A DNA stretch of 64,000 nucleotides from Helicobacter hepaticus ATCC 51449 (GTDB taxonomy: Bacteria > Campylobacterota > Campylobacteria > Campylobacterales > Helicobacteraceae). Position numbers and translations under genes: made by a program. The stretch spans positions 1,054,001 to 1,118,000 of the forward strand of contig NC_004917.1 of assembly GCF_000007905.1 (NCBI RefSeq), given 5' to 3'. Below, one piece after another: positions 9,023 to 17,561 of the stretch. Under the pieces are notes generated by a model. It was not told the DNA's origin and did no database searches. It worked only from the letters and a program-made list of their open reading frames with translations. The stretch's first letter is position 1, and the number at the start of each line of letters is the position of its first letter.

Positions 9023-9538
9023 ATGCAAGAACTGAAAGTGCTTCAATCAAGATTTACAAATATCACTTATGGGAAAAATGTTACATTAGTGCAGCCAAGT
9101 AATCTTTATGGTTGCACACTTGAAGATGATGTGTTTGTGGGTCCATTTTGTGAAATTCAACGCGATGTATTTATCGGCAAACGCACGCGTGTGCAATCTC
9201 ATAGCTTTATCTGCTCTCTCGTGCAGATTGGGGAAGATTGTTTTATTGGGCACGGCGTGATGTTTATTAATGATAGATTCTCACTTGGCACTCCCGCTCC
9301 AAATGCTACAATGTGGGAACATACACGGATTGGAAACCGCGTGAGTATCGGTTCAAATGCGACAATTTTGCCTGTATCTATTTGTGATGACGTAATCATC
9401 GGTGCGGGAGCAGTGATTACACGCTCTATTACGCAAAGTGGATATTATGCAGGAAATCCTGCACGTTGTATTCGCCCACTTAATCCTACTTTTACGCCAA
9501 CACAATCGCCCAATCCAAACACAAAAGATAATCAATGA
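9023..9538 (+). CDS. Hexapeptide-repeat (LbH) acyl/acetyltransferase
   Basis: The 171-residue protein is built of left-handed beta-helix hexapeptides (for example VFVGPFCEIQRDVFIGKRTR, then IGNRVSIGSNATILP and VIIGAGAVITRSI). It resembles the WbpD/WlbB group of sugar N-acetyltransferases used in surface polysaccharide synthesis, with a probable active-site histidine near GEDCFIGHGV and the usual YAGNPARCI ending. The ATG follows the methylase-like stop with no gap and has AAGGGG upstream. Its TGA overlaps the uppS ATG, so the two are translationally coupled. The sugar substrate is not known. Confidence 0.8.
   Translation: MQELKVLQSRFTNITYGKNVTLVQPSNLYGCTLEDDVFVGPFCEIQRDVFIGKRTRVQSHSFICSLVQIGEDCFIGHGVMFINDRFSLGTPAPNATMWEHTRIGNRVSIGSNATILPVSICDDVIIGAGAVITRSITQSGYYAGNPARCIRPLNPTFTPTQSPNPNTKDNQ
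9027..9048 (+). repeat. 22-bp direct repeat, copy 2
   Basis: This is the second exact copy of the repeat at 8976-8997. It falls in codons 2-9 of the hexapeptide acetyltransferase gene. Confidence 0.85.
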
Positions 9539-10248
9539 AGCCCTCTTATCCACAGCATATTGCAGTGATTATGGACGGCAATGGACGTTGGGCAAAAAAA
9601 CAGGGTAAAAAACGCACACAAGGGCACAAAGAAGGTGCAAAAATTGTCCGAGATATAACGCAATGGTGTGCAGAAAAAGGGATTCCATATCTCACGCTCT
9701 ATGCGTTTTCTACCGAAAATTGGAAACGCCCCAAAATTGAGGTGGATTTTTTAATGAAACTTTTAGAAAAATATTTGCACGATGAAAAACCAGTGTATAT
9801 GAAAAATCATATCCGATTCCGGGTCATTGGAGATATTAGCGTTTTTAACACACGCCTTAAAAATGCTATTTTAGAGCTTGAACACGCCACGCAAAACCAC
9901 ACAAAACTCACGCAAATTCTCGCTCTTAATTATGGCTCTCGCGATGAAATTGCGCGCACTTTTATTAAACTTGCTCATACGCTCACCCCGCACACTCTTG
10001 CATCGCTTAGTAGTCAAGATATAATTTCTATGATTAATGCCAACCTTGATACAGCCACGCTGCCCGATGTAGATATGCTAATACGAACAGGTGGCGAAAA
10101 ACGTATCTCAAATTTTATGCTTTGGCAGGCAAGCTATGCCGAACTTTTTTTCACACCTACTTTATTTCCTAGCTTTGGTAAAAATGAACTTAATGCTATG
10201 CTTGAAGAATTCTTGCAACGACAGAGACGATTTGGGGGCGTAGAATAA
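9535..10248 (+). CDS. uppS: Undecaprenyl diphosphate synthase (isoprenyl transferase)
   Basis: The 237-residue protein makes C55 undecaprenyl diphosphate, the lipid carrier for peptidoglycan and O-antigen. It carries the family start (IAVIMDGNGRWAKKQGKKR) with the Mg-binding Asp14, the YAFSTENW motif that follows, and RTGGEKRISNFMLWQ plus YAELFFTPTLFP near the end. Length is normal for the family. ATG and the preceding TGA overlap, coupling it to the acetyltransferase gene. Both may serve envelope glycan synthesis. Confidence 0.95.
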   Translation: MKPSYPQHIAVIMDGNGRWAKKQGKKRTQGHKEGAKIVRDITQWCAEKGIPYLTLYAFSTENWKRPKIEVDFLMKLLEKYLHDEKPVYMKNHIRFRVIGDISVFNTRLKNAILELEHATQNHTKLTQILALNYGSRDEIARTFIKLAHTLTPHTLASLSSQDIISMINANLDTATLPDVDMLIRTGGEKRISNFMLWQASYAELFFTPTLFPSFGKNELNAMLEEFLQRQRRFGGVE

Positions 10249-10329
10249 TATCTTTATGTTTTATTTGCAAAAAAGTGCTAAAACTTCGCTGTATATAACC
10301 ATATCTTCTATAAAAATTAAGGATATATA

Positions 10330-11544
10330 ATGGATTTACAAACTCTTAAAAAAGCCTATCCCAAAGCTCTACCTTACCACATTGGCGGCAAAGTTGGTAT
10401 TCAGCCTCGCAAAAGATTACGCTCTATTGATGAACTAGGATTAGCCTATACACCCGGCGTCGCTGTGCCTTGTAAGCAGATTGAGGCTAATCCTTTAAGC
10501 GCATATGATTACACTTCAAAAAGCAATCTTGTTGCAGTTATTAGCAACGGCACAGCAGTGCTTGGACTCGGCGATATTGGAGCTATGGCAAGTAAGCCCG
10601 TTATGGAGGGAAAAGCCATTTTGTTTAAAACTTTCGCAGGAGTTGATGCCTTTGATATTGAGATTAACGAAAAAGATGTGGATAAATTTGTCGCTGTAGT
10701 TAAGGCGATTTCGCCCACATTTGGTGGCATTAACCTAGAAGATATTAAAGCTCCGGAATGCTTTGAGATTGAGCGAAGACTCATTGAAGAGCTTGATATT
10801 CCTGTAATGCACGATGACCAACACGGCACAGCAATTATCTCTACTGCAGGAATTATCAACGCCTTGCACCTTGTAAATAAAAAAGCAAAGGATATTAAGG
10901 TTGTCGTATTTGGTGCGGGAGCTGCAGCTGTGGCGTGTGCAAAAATGTATAAAGCATTTGGCGTGAAAAATCTTGTAATGTTTGATTCTAAAGGTGCAAT
11001 TAGTGCAAATAGAACCGATTTAAATGATTTGAAAAAAGAGTTTATCTGCCAAGAGAACTATGCCTCATATAAAGACGCGCTTAATGGCGCAGATGTAATG
11101 CTTGGGCTATCAAAGGGCAATTTATTAAGCGGAGATGATATTAAGGGAATGAATGAATCTCCCCTCATTTTCGCACTAAGTAATCCTACGCCAGAAATTA
11201 TGCCCGATGAGGTGAAAAAAGCACGTCCTGATGCAATAGTTGCCACAGGACGCAGTGATTTCCCCAATCAAATTAATAATGTGCTTGGATTTCCCTACAT
11301 CTTTAAAGGTGCGCTTAAAGTGCGTGCGAGCAAAATTAACGAAGAAATGAAATTTGCCGCAGCTTATGCAATCGCTAATCTTGCACGTGAACCAATCACC
11401 GAAAAACTTGAAAAACTTTTAAAGAAAAAAATGAGTTTTGGCAAAGAATATATTATCCCCTCTGCCTTTGATGAAAGACTTGATGATGTCGTCTCAAATG
11501 CCGTAGCAGATGCAGCGATAAAAAGCGGCGTGGCAAGGGTGTAA
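10330..11544 (+). CDS. maeB: Malic enzyme (malate dehydrogenase, oxaloacetate-decarboxylating)
   Basis: This 404-residue protein is a short-type malic enzyme that converts malate to pyruvate and CO2 while reducing NAD(P). It shows the substrate region ELGLAYTPGVAVPCKQIEAN, the metal and lysine region MEGKAILFKTFAGVDAFDIE, VMHDDQHGTAII, the Rossmann glycine motif VVFGAGAAAVACAKMY, and ATGRSDFPNQINNVLGFPYI. It lacks the C-terminal phosphotransacetylase-like domain of long MaeB proteins. The cofactor was not determined. Its 3' end abuts a rearrangement junction with restriction-gene debris on the other strand. Confidence 0.93.
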   Translation: MDLQTLKKAYPKALPYHIGGKVGIQPRKRLRSIDELGLAYTPGVAVPCKQIEANPLSAYDYTSKSNLVAVISNGTAVLGLGDIGAMASKPVMEGKAILFKTFAGVDAFDIEINEKDVDKFVAVVKAISPTFGGINLEDIKAPECFEIERRLIEELDIPVMHDDQHGTAIISTAGIINALHLVNKKAKDIKVVVFGAGAAAVACAKMYKAFGVKNLVMFDSKGAISANRTDLNDLKKEFICQENYASYKDALNGADVMLGLSKGNLLSGDDIKGMNESPLIFALSNPTPEIMPDEVKKARPDAIVATGRSDFPNQINNVLGFPYIFKGALKVRASKINEEMKFAAAYAIANLAREPITEKLEKLLKKKMSFGKEYIIPSAFDERLDDVVSNAVADAAIKSGVARV

Positions 11545-11795
11545 AGCAAAAAACGAACTATTTTATATCGGGTTTTTGTGGAGCTTCCCATTTTCACAGG
11601 CTCAAATTGTTTGATACGCTCCACAGGATAATTATAGTGAAGTATGAGTTTGAGAAAACTCAAGGTTTGCACTTGCTCTTCGGGATTGGTATATTTGCGT
11701 TTTTTGCTTTGATAGGTATAAGTAACATATTCTTTATTTTCATCAAAAGCAATCAAGCCTTGCTTAATCTCTTCTTTAATTAATTCTTCTTGCAT
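11545..11795 (-). pseudogene. Fragment of an N6-methylase/restriction gene, truncated at the malic enzyme end
   Basis: Reading minus from ATG 11795 gives about 75 residues of good protein (for example YTNPEEQVQTLSFLKLILHY, then PVERIKQFEPVKMGSSTK). This matches the N-terminal segment seen before the catalytic domain of type I or type IIG modification/restriction proteins. After SSTKTR the similarity stops and the frame runs antisense into malic enzyme, so the rest has been deleted. Function is lost. Confidence 0.6.
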
Positions 11796-11852
11796 TATGC
11801 TTTAACCTCCTTGATTTTCCAACCTTACAAAGTAATAAGATAATTTTTGCCC

Positions 11853-11990
11853 TTAATTACACTTTAATCCACAATTAATAAGCAGATTGCTAAAGCCACT
11901 TTTAGCAATATTCCCTTGATGAAAATCCTTGATTTTCACGCCCAAATAGCAATCCTCTAGCTTAGAATAAAATGCTTTTTTGTAATCCAT
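11853..11990 (-). pseudogene. 45-codon remnant of the same restriction-modification locus
   Basis: From ATG 11990 the minus strand encodes MDYKKAFYSKLEDCYLGVKI and ends at TAA 11853. The FYSKLEDxxxGxKI pattern resembles the start of an auxiliary region in IIG or methylase-type restriction proteins. It lies just upstream of the fragment at 11545-11795 and is probably another piece of the same lost system. I see no other gene between 11545 and 12083. Confidence 0.4.
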
Positions 11991-12083
11991 ACGCAACACT
12001 CCCTTATGCCTTTACTTTGCTGTATTTTAGCGATATTGGGCTTAATTTCTTATTGGATTGTTTTTTGAATTTGAGTGCAAGTT

Positions 12084-12548
12084 TTACGCAAAATAAGGAA
12101 TAATCTTATACTCCATATCGTTTTCTTCCAAAAATTTTTTTACCCCATAATCCACATTTTCACAACTCGTTACAAACACTCGGCGAACACTTCTTTTAGC
12201 AAAAATCTTTTGATTTTGCTCTAAGTATGCTGTACAATCGCCTAAAAAGATTCTTAAATGCTCCTGCTTCACTTGCGAACGCTCCCAATTCTTGCACTGA
12301 ATCAAAAGTGCCTCTTTACCTTTATATGCAATGATGTCAATGCCTTTATCGCGCCGACCCTCCTTAAGTCCTTTAGGATATACCTTGTAACCCTGCTGTT
12401 TATAATGCCTAACAATTTGCAATTCGTATTTATCGCCTTTTTGTTTATTATGTCGTGCATTATTAGAATCTTTATTCTCTCTGTAAGCATACATCGTGCG
12501 CTTTTTAGAAAAGAACACATAACGTAATAATTTAAACAATACACCCAC
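12084..12548 (-). CDS. Mrr-like restriction endonuclease-fold protein
   Basis: The 154-residue protein has a basic N-terminus followed by an Mrr-cat type PD-(D/E)xK nuclease core: KGDKYELQIVRHYKQQGYKV, then RRDKGIDIIAYKG and LIQCKNW. The Asp of GIDI and the QCKNW lysine are the expected catalytic pair. The start is GTG at 12548 with AAGGAG upstream. Mrr-like proteins act in restriction of modified DNA or in repair. The role is open because the neighbouring restriction-modification genes are fragments. Confidence 0.75.
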   Translation of the reverse strand: MGVLFKLLRYVFFSKKRTMYAYRENKDSNNARHNKQKGDKYELQIVRHYKQQGYKVYPKGLKEGRRDKGIDIIAYKGKEALLIQCKNWERSQVKQEHLRIFLGDCTAYLEQNQKIFAKRSVRRVFVTSCENVDYGVKKFLEENDMEYKIIPYFA

Positions 12549-12609
12549 AAATGTCTCCTTATTCCTCTAAATACTCAAATGCCACAAACACCATTAAGTA
12601 AGTTTCACC

Positions 12610-12650
12610 CTCTCCCATCTTCTAGCACTTTAGATTCTCCATCTGTGCCA
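12610..12650 (-). pseudogene. Duplicated 3' end of the carboxynorspermidine dehydrogenase gene
   Basis: The minus strand reads GTDGESKVLEDGRG then stop, a degenerate copy of the dehydrogenase C-terminus NGEAKVLEDGREKC. A 22-base block (12610-12631) is identical to 13303-13324. The two copies flank the lipoprotein gene at 12717-13298. Confidence 0.65.
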
Positions 12651-12716
12651 CTAATAAATTTTCAATAAAAAAACATTTTGTATTGTAACTTAATGTTTTA
12701 GTTCTTTTCAATATTT

Positions 12717-13298
12717 TTATTCAACCTTTAAATAACCCTTGAAATCCTTGCCTACAAGCTCTACAAGATTTTTAATAATTTTTTGTTGATATTTGTCATA
12801 ATCCCTAATATTAGCACCCACATATCCAAACCATACTTGAGTTTTTTTACCTCTGTTATCCTTACAAATGATACTCACTGCAATTTTTTTTGTTACTATT
12901 GGGATAGTATATATATTTGTATTTGGCGTGGTTATGCTAGTATATTTACCTGATATATATGCCGTGCTTGTATTATATGTGGTGTAGCTCCCAGTGTATT
13001 GAGAAGAAGAAGTATCTAAAGAAAAAACAAGATAGCAGTTTGTTGATTTGGTTTCTAAATTAAATCCATTAATTTGAAAACCATATTCAACCATTGTTTC
13101 AGCCAGTGATAGTGCAAACTTTTTATCTGTGATGCTTGGCATTTCATCTGTGTAGATGGTAAGTGGTTCTTGCTTATTAAAGGTAATTTGAGGGTCTATT
13201 TGCGTTGAATAATAAGCTTTAGCAGAACAGCCATTAATAAATAGACCAGAGAGCAATATGCTTATGATAATCCAAAATCTTTTAGTGGAATCTAACAT
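12717..13298 (-). CDS. Lipoprotein of unknown function
   Basis: The 193-residue protein has a signal peptide with a plausible lipobox (FINGC, Cys23), so it is probably anchored in the outer membrane. The mature part is rich in Ser, Thr and Tyr in the middle (TSSSQYTGSYTTYNTSTAYI) and has a C-terminal segment (VWFGYVGANIRDYDKYQQKI) reminiscent of small DUF4136-like lipoproteins. GGGAGAG precedes the ATG. Its start overlaps the dehydrogenase gene by 7 bases. Flanking copies of that gene's 3' end suggest it arrived by insertion or duplication. Confidence 0.7.
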   Translation of the reverse strand: MLDSTKRFWIIISILLSGLFINGCSAKAYYSTQIDPQITFNKQEPLTIYTDEMPSITDKKFALSLAETMVEYGFQINGFNLETKSTNCYLVFSLDTSSSQYTGSYTTYNTSTAYISGKYTSITTPNTNIYTIPIVTKKIAVSIICKDNRGKKTQVWFGYVGANIRDYDKYQQKIIKNLVELVGKDFKGYLKVE

Positions 13299-14890
13299 TT
13301 TTCTCTCCCATCTTCTAGCACTTTTGCTTCTCCATTAGATTCTATTTCCAACACGACATAAGGAAGCCCTTGCTTGTTTAGCTCACTCATAAAGAAGTCG
13401 GGGTCGTTTTGTTCCATATTCCACACACCACTGCCATTTTTAGAATCCACGCCTTGCGCCTCACCTCCCTGTGGCATATCTTTATTAAGCTCCAAACGCT
13501 CGGCATTGTAAGATTTCACATTAGAATCTAAAGAATGTGTATCTTGCTTAAGATTTGCAGGTTGCGCCGAAAAATCCGATTGAGATAAGGCTGTGCGCCT
13601 ATCGATTGAGGATTTTTCAAGCTCCTGCGAAGATTGAGTAAGAGACACATTCTTGCTTGCCCCAACGCCCCATTTACCCTCGCATATTAGCTTCGCCCCA
13701 ATCATCGCAGGCACACCTGTGGTATAGCTCACACCTTGCGCATTCACTTCCGCGTAGCATTTCTCGTGCTCACACACATTATAAATATAAATCGTGCGCT
13801 CCTTGCCCTCTTTCACGCCCTTAATGTAGCAGCCGATATTTGTCTTACCCTTTGTGCGACTTGCCAAACTTGCAGGGTCGGGCAAAAGTGTCTTTAACAC
13901 TTCTATTGGCACGATTTTTTGCCCCTTATGCTCTATGCTATCCACGCGCAAAAGCCCGACATTCTCCAAGCACTTCATATGCGTGAGGTAACTCTCGCCA
14001 AAAGTCATAAAAAAACGGATTCTTTTCAATCCTTTGATATTACGCACAAGCGATTCTAGCTCCTCGTGATAAAGTAAATAGCTGTTTTTCACACCCACTT
14101 CGGGATAATCCCACTCTTTCATTAGCGCAAGAGGTGGAATATCGCGCCACTCACCATTAAAATATGACTCATTTTTCAAATCCTGCGTGTTAGATTCCAA
14201 TTTAAAATGCTTCTCTTTAGCCTCAAATTTGCGATAAATGCTATCACGCGAGAGGTCAAAGTTTTGTGCATATTGACTTTGAGAATCTTTTACCCAAAAT
14301 CGCGCTTTCGAGCTGACTTCACGCAAGTTTATCTCGGGATTAAAATTTGTCGCAAAGGCGTATCCGTGGTCTCCTGCGTTGCAATCCAAAATATCAATGC
14401 TATGAATCTCATCAAAATAATGCTTCTGCGCATACGCACAAAAGACATTTGTAACGCCCGGATCAAAGCCACTGCCAAGCAGTGCGTAAATCCCCGCTTC
14501 TTTGTAGCGCGTGTCATACGCCCACTGCTCTTTATACTCAAAATGTGCGGAATCGGGGTGTTCATAATTTGCAGTGTCTAAATAATGCGTCTTTGTGTGC
14601 AAACACGCCTCCATAATGCTCAAGTCCTGATAGGGAAGCGCGACATTCACCACAAGCTTTGGGCGGTATTTATTAATCAAAGCCACAAGGGATTCCACAT
14701 TATCCGCATCAACTTCATCAATCTCAATTTCGCCTAAACCCTTAGCGCGGATAGAATCTGCGATTGCCTTACATTTACTAAGTGTGCGCGAAGCTAAGAT
14801 AATACGTGAAAACACCTCGCGATTTTGCGCCATTTTGTGCGCGACAACGCCCCCAACTCCCCCTGCTCCGATTTGTAAAACAACAGCCAT
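13292..14890 (-). CDS. Carboxynorspermidine dehydrogenase (saccharopine dehydrogenase family) with two inserts
   Basis: This protein reduces the Schiff base of a diamine and aspartate semialdehyde in the alternative spermidine pathway, as in Campylobacter. ATG 14890 is preferred over 14932 because AAAGGAGAG precedes it and the protein then starts MAVVLQIGAGGVGGVVAHKM, a Rossmann motif. Known relatives are near 400 residues; this one is 532. Two hydrophilic inserts account for the difference: about 35 residues around DSQSQYAQNFDLSRDSIYRK, and about 78 residues between GKW and GSGVWNMEQ (about 13437-13670). The reading frame and flanking conserved blocks are intact. The inserts are probably surface loops. 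Confidence 0.85.
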   Translation of the reverse strand: MAVVLQIGAGGVGGVVAHKMAQNREVFSRIILASRTLSKCKAIADSIRAKGLGEIEIDEVDADNVESLVALINKYRPKLVVNVALPYQDLSIMEACLHTKTHYLDTANYEHPDSAHFEYKEQWAYDTRYKEAGIYALLGSGFDPGVTNVFCAYAQKHYFDEIHSIDILDCNAGDHGYAFATNFNPEINLREVSSKARFWVKDSQSQYAQNFDLSRDSIYRKFEAKEKHFKLESNTQDLKNESYFNGEWRDIPPLALMKEWDYPEVGVKNSYLLYHEELESLVRNIKGLKRIRFFMTFGESYLTHMKCLENVGLLRVDSIEHKGQKIVPIEVLKTLLPDPASLASRTKGKTNIGCYIKGVKEGKERTIYIYNVCEHEKCYAEVNAQGVSYTTGVPAMIGAKLICEGKWGVGASKNVSLTQSSQELEKSSIDRRTALSQSDFSAQPANLKQDTHSLDSNVKSYNAERLELNKDMPQGGEAQGVDSKNGSGVWNMEQNDPDFFMSELNKQGLPYVVLEIESNGEAKVLEDGREKC

Positions 14891-15034
14891 AATCTCTCCT
14901 TTGTATGATATCATCGTTACTTTATACGTCATTATACACCAAATCCTTGAATCTAGCTAAATTTCACCGCTACAGCCCTAGATTCTGTAATGTTTATGTT
15001 ATGATTACATTTTATCTTTAGCCAAAGGATATGT

Positions 15035-16015
15035 ATGCTTCTCTCACTTGCCATAGATACCGCATTTAAAGGCTATCTTAGCCTACAAAATACCATAGAA
15101 AACGATTTTGAATTAAATGGCATTGCCCCTTTAGAATCTGCCACACCCACACAAATAAGCTATATAGACCAAGATAAATACTTGAGTAATCTTACAGATT
15201 CTCAAGCGGGTGCTGTTTTTATCCGCCCTCACTTGCTTGATAAAGTTCCTTCACATATTCAGCCTCTTGTAGTAGAGAATCCCCATCTTGCTTTTGCCTT
15301 GCTTTCACAGCTTTTTGCTGCGCCTTGTTTCACGCTCACCACTCAAAATCCCCGTACAAATAATATTCAAATAGGTGCAAATGTCGTTATTGGCGATAAT
15401 GTCAGCATTGGGGAGCATAGCATAATTATGCCAAATGTCGTTATTGGCGATAATGTCAGCATTGGGGAGCATTGTAAAATTTATCCTAATGTCGTCATTT
15501 ATCGCGATAGTATTATTGGTAATCGTGTAAATATCCACGCAGGAAGCATAATAGGCTGTGATGGCTTTGGCTATGCGCATACAGCAGAAGGAAAACATAT
15601 TAAAATTGAACATAATGGGCGCGTTGTTATAGAAGATGATGTGGAAATTGGTGCAAATAATACTATTGATAGGGCTGTATTTGGGCAAACGCTTATAAAG
15701 CAAGGGGCAAAAATTGACAATCTTGTGCAAATAGGGCATAACTGCGTGGTTGGAGAGCATACTCTCCTTGTCTCACAAGTAGGGCTTGCTGGCTCAACTA
15801 CTACCGGGCGTAATGTCATAATGGGTGGACAAGCTGGCACAGGAGGACATATTCATATTGGTGATTTTGTGCAAGTCGCTGGACGCGGAGCAGTAGGTAA
15901 AAATCTCCCTCCACATACCAAATGGGGCGGACACCCGCTTATGGAACTCAATGAATGGATGAAATTCTATGTTTCATTGCGTAGATTGATAAAAAAAGAT
16001 TCTAAAAAGCTATAA
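15035..16015 (+). CDS. lpxD: UDP-3-O-acylglucosamine N-acyltransferase
   Basis: This 326-residue enzyme adds the second 3-hydroxyacyl chain in lipid A synthesis. It has the N-terminal uridine-binding domain (about 1-105), a left-handed beta-helix (110-275) and a C-terminal helix (about 300-326). The catalytic histidine lies in VQIGHNCVVGEH. The helix contains an exact internal duplication in which VVIGDNVSIGEH appears twice 18 residues apart (54 bp), adding one complete coil. RBS is AAAGGAT. A sugar/amino-acid transporter follows. Confidence 0.95.
   Translation: MLLSLAIDTAFKGYLSLQNTIENDFELNGIAPLESATPTQISYIDQDKYLSNLTDSQAGAVFIRPHLLDKVPSHIQPLVVENPHLAFALLSQLFAAPCFTLTTQNPRTNNIQIGANVVIGDNVSIGEHSIIMPNVVIGDNVSIGEHCKIYPNVVIYRDSIIGNRVNIHAGSIIGCDGFGYAHTAEGKHIKIEHNGRVVIEDDVEIGANNTIDRAVFGQTLIKQGAKIDNLVQIGHNCVVGEHTLLVSQVGLAGSTTTGRNVIMGGQAGTGGHIHIGDFVQVAGRGAVGKNLPPHTKWGGHPLMELNEWMKFYVSLRRLIKKDSKKL
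15378..15472 (+). repeat. 41-bp direct repeat with 54-bp period inside lpxD
   Basis: Bases 15378-15418 are identical to 15432-15472. The 54-bp period equals 18 codons, one full turn of the beta-helix. Confidence 0.9.
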
Positions 16016-16052
16016 TGAAACTAAAAATATCATTGTCTTAAAAGGATACCGA

Positions 16053-17432
16053 ATGAACAAATGGAATAACTTTGATACAAGCTGGATAATTTCTCTTTTT
16101 GGAACAGCTGTGGGTGCTGGGATTTTATATCTGCCAATTAAAGCAGGTGGAGGGGGAATCTGGCCTGTAATAGCAATGTGTTTTATTATATTTCCTATGG
16201 TTTATCTTAGCCATCGCGCACTTAGTCGTTTTGTATGTCAAGCAAATGGTAATGATAAAGATATTACATACGCCGCTGAAGAATATTTTGGTCGCAATGT
16301 AAGTATATTTATCTCAATTCTCTATTTTTTTGCAATTTTTCCTATTTGTCTCGCATATTGCGTAGGCATTACAAACACATTTGAAAGTTTTATTTATCAT
16401 CAGATTCTCCCACTTGTCAATGAAAATCACCCGGCAGTTGCTCCACTTGGGACTTTAGCTGGATTTATACAAGACATTTATTACGACCCATATAGTTTTC
16501 TCCACCAAAGCGAATCTGGAGCACTCCTTAAACTTAAATCTGAAAATTATGCTACTTTGCACCCATTTTGGCGAGCTGGGCTTGTTTTTATCTTGGTAAG
16601 TGCTTTTATGCTTATTATGCTTTTTAGTGAAAAACTTATCATAAAAGTGTGCCAATGGCTTGTATATCCTCTTTGTGCTATTTTATTTATATTTTCACTC
16701 TATCTTATTCCCCAATGGAATCTTGAAAGCATTACATTTGTACCCGATATAGAAGATTTTTTGATAATTGTATGGCTTACACTTCCCGTGCTTGTATTTT
16801 CTTTTAATCACTCTCCTGCTATTTCTACCTTTGCGCTAAGTGCTAAGCGCGAATATGGAGCAGATGCTATCATAAAATCAGATTCTATACTTTTGCGCAC
16901 TTCAATTATGCTTCTTGTCTTTGTAATGTTTTTTGTCATCTCTTGTGTGCTCTCTCTTACACCACAAGAGCTTATAGAAGCTAGAGCACAAAATATCCCC
17001 GTGCTCTCATATTTTGCCAATAAACTTGATAATCCATTGATTTCCTATGGTGGTCCTTTGATTGCATTTTTGGCAATTTCTAGTTCATTTTTTGGGCATT
17101 ATTTTGGTGCACGTGAGGGTGCATATGGCATTGTAAGGAAATGTTGCAAAATTGCGGGAAACAAAGAGCCAAATCTCAAACTTATTGCAGCAATATGCAC
17201 ATTTGTAATGTATGTTATTATGCTTATTACTGCCTATATCAATCCAAGCGTTTTAGGGTTTATTGAGGATTTAGGAGGTCCGATTATTGCAGCTATCCTT
17301 TTTCTTATGCCTATTATTGCTATTTATAGCGTATCTAAGATGAAACAATTCAAAAACCCAGCTCTTGATGCTTTTGTCTTTATAACAGGGCTTTTAACAA
17401 TATTTACTATTACTTATAAGCTCATATTGTAA
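16053..17432 (+). CDS. sdaC: Amino-acid (serine-type) proton symporter, HAAAP family
   Basis: This 459-residue inner-membrane transporter has about eleven hydrophobic segments and the HAAAP signature near the start (SWIISLFGTAVGAGILYLPI). It resembles SdaC, which imports L-serine, a major carbon source for Helicobacter and Campylobacter. In H. pylori sdaC is next to the serine deaminase gene sdaA; here no sdaA adjoins. The stop lies 5 bases from the converging CydX-like ORF. Serine specificity is inferred. Confidence 0.8.
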   Translation: MNKWNNFDTSWIISLFGTAVGAGILYLPIKAGGGGIWPVIAMCFIIFPMVYLSHRALSRFVCQANGNDKDITYAAEEYFGRNVSIFISILYFFAIFPICLAYCVGITNTFESFIYHQILPLVNENHPAVAPLGTLAGFIQDIYYDPYSFLHQSESGALLKLKSENYATLHPFWRAGLVFILVSAFMLIMLFSEKLIIKVCQWLVYPLCAILFIFSLYLIPQWNLESITFVPDIEDFLIIVWLTLPVLVFSFNHSPAISTFALSAKREYGADAIIKSDSILLRTSIMLLVFVMFFVISCVLSLTPQELIEARAQNIPVLSYFANKLDNPLISYGGPLIAFLAISSSFFGHYFGAREGAYGIVRKCCKIAGNKEPNLKLIAAICTFVMYVIMLITAYINPSVLGFIEDLGGPIIAAILFLMPIIAIYSVSKMKQFKNPALDAFVFITGLLTIFTITYKLIL

Positions 17433-17437
17433 GATAT

Positions 17438-17545
17438 TTATTTGGATTCTTGATTCTCTAAATGTGTGATATTAAACACAATAAATTTATAGCACACATA
17501 TATAATGCCAATCCACAAAATAAGCATAAAAATTGAAGTAAGCAT
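17438..17545 (-). CDS. CydX-like small subunit of cytochrome bd oxidase
   Basis: A 35-codon ORF starts at ATG 17545 with an AAAGGAGAT ribosome site overlapping the cydB end. It encodes one hydrophobic segment (MLTSIFMLILWIGIIYVCYK) and a short polar tail. Its position directly downstream of cydB and its size match CydX, the small stabilising subunit of bd oxidases. Sequence similarity to E. coli CydX is weak, so the call rests on position and architecture. Confidence 0.6.
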   Translation of the reverse strand: MLTSIFMLILWIGIIYVCYKFIVFNITHLENQESK

Positions 17546-17561
17546 ATTATCTCCTTTGTTT

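Noticed and set aside
11364-11795. 143-codon minus ORF as a complete gene
   Set aside because: Only the first 75 codons look like protein; the rest is antisense to malic enzyme, so I call a truncated fragment.
14207-14581. Antisense ORF inside carboxynorspermidine dehydrogenase
   Set aside because: A shadow of a strongly conserved gene with no start signal.
15378-15472. CRISPR-like or tandem repeat array
   Set aside because: Only two copies, in frame inside lpxD, with the period of one structural coil.
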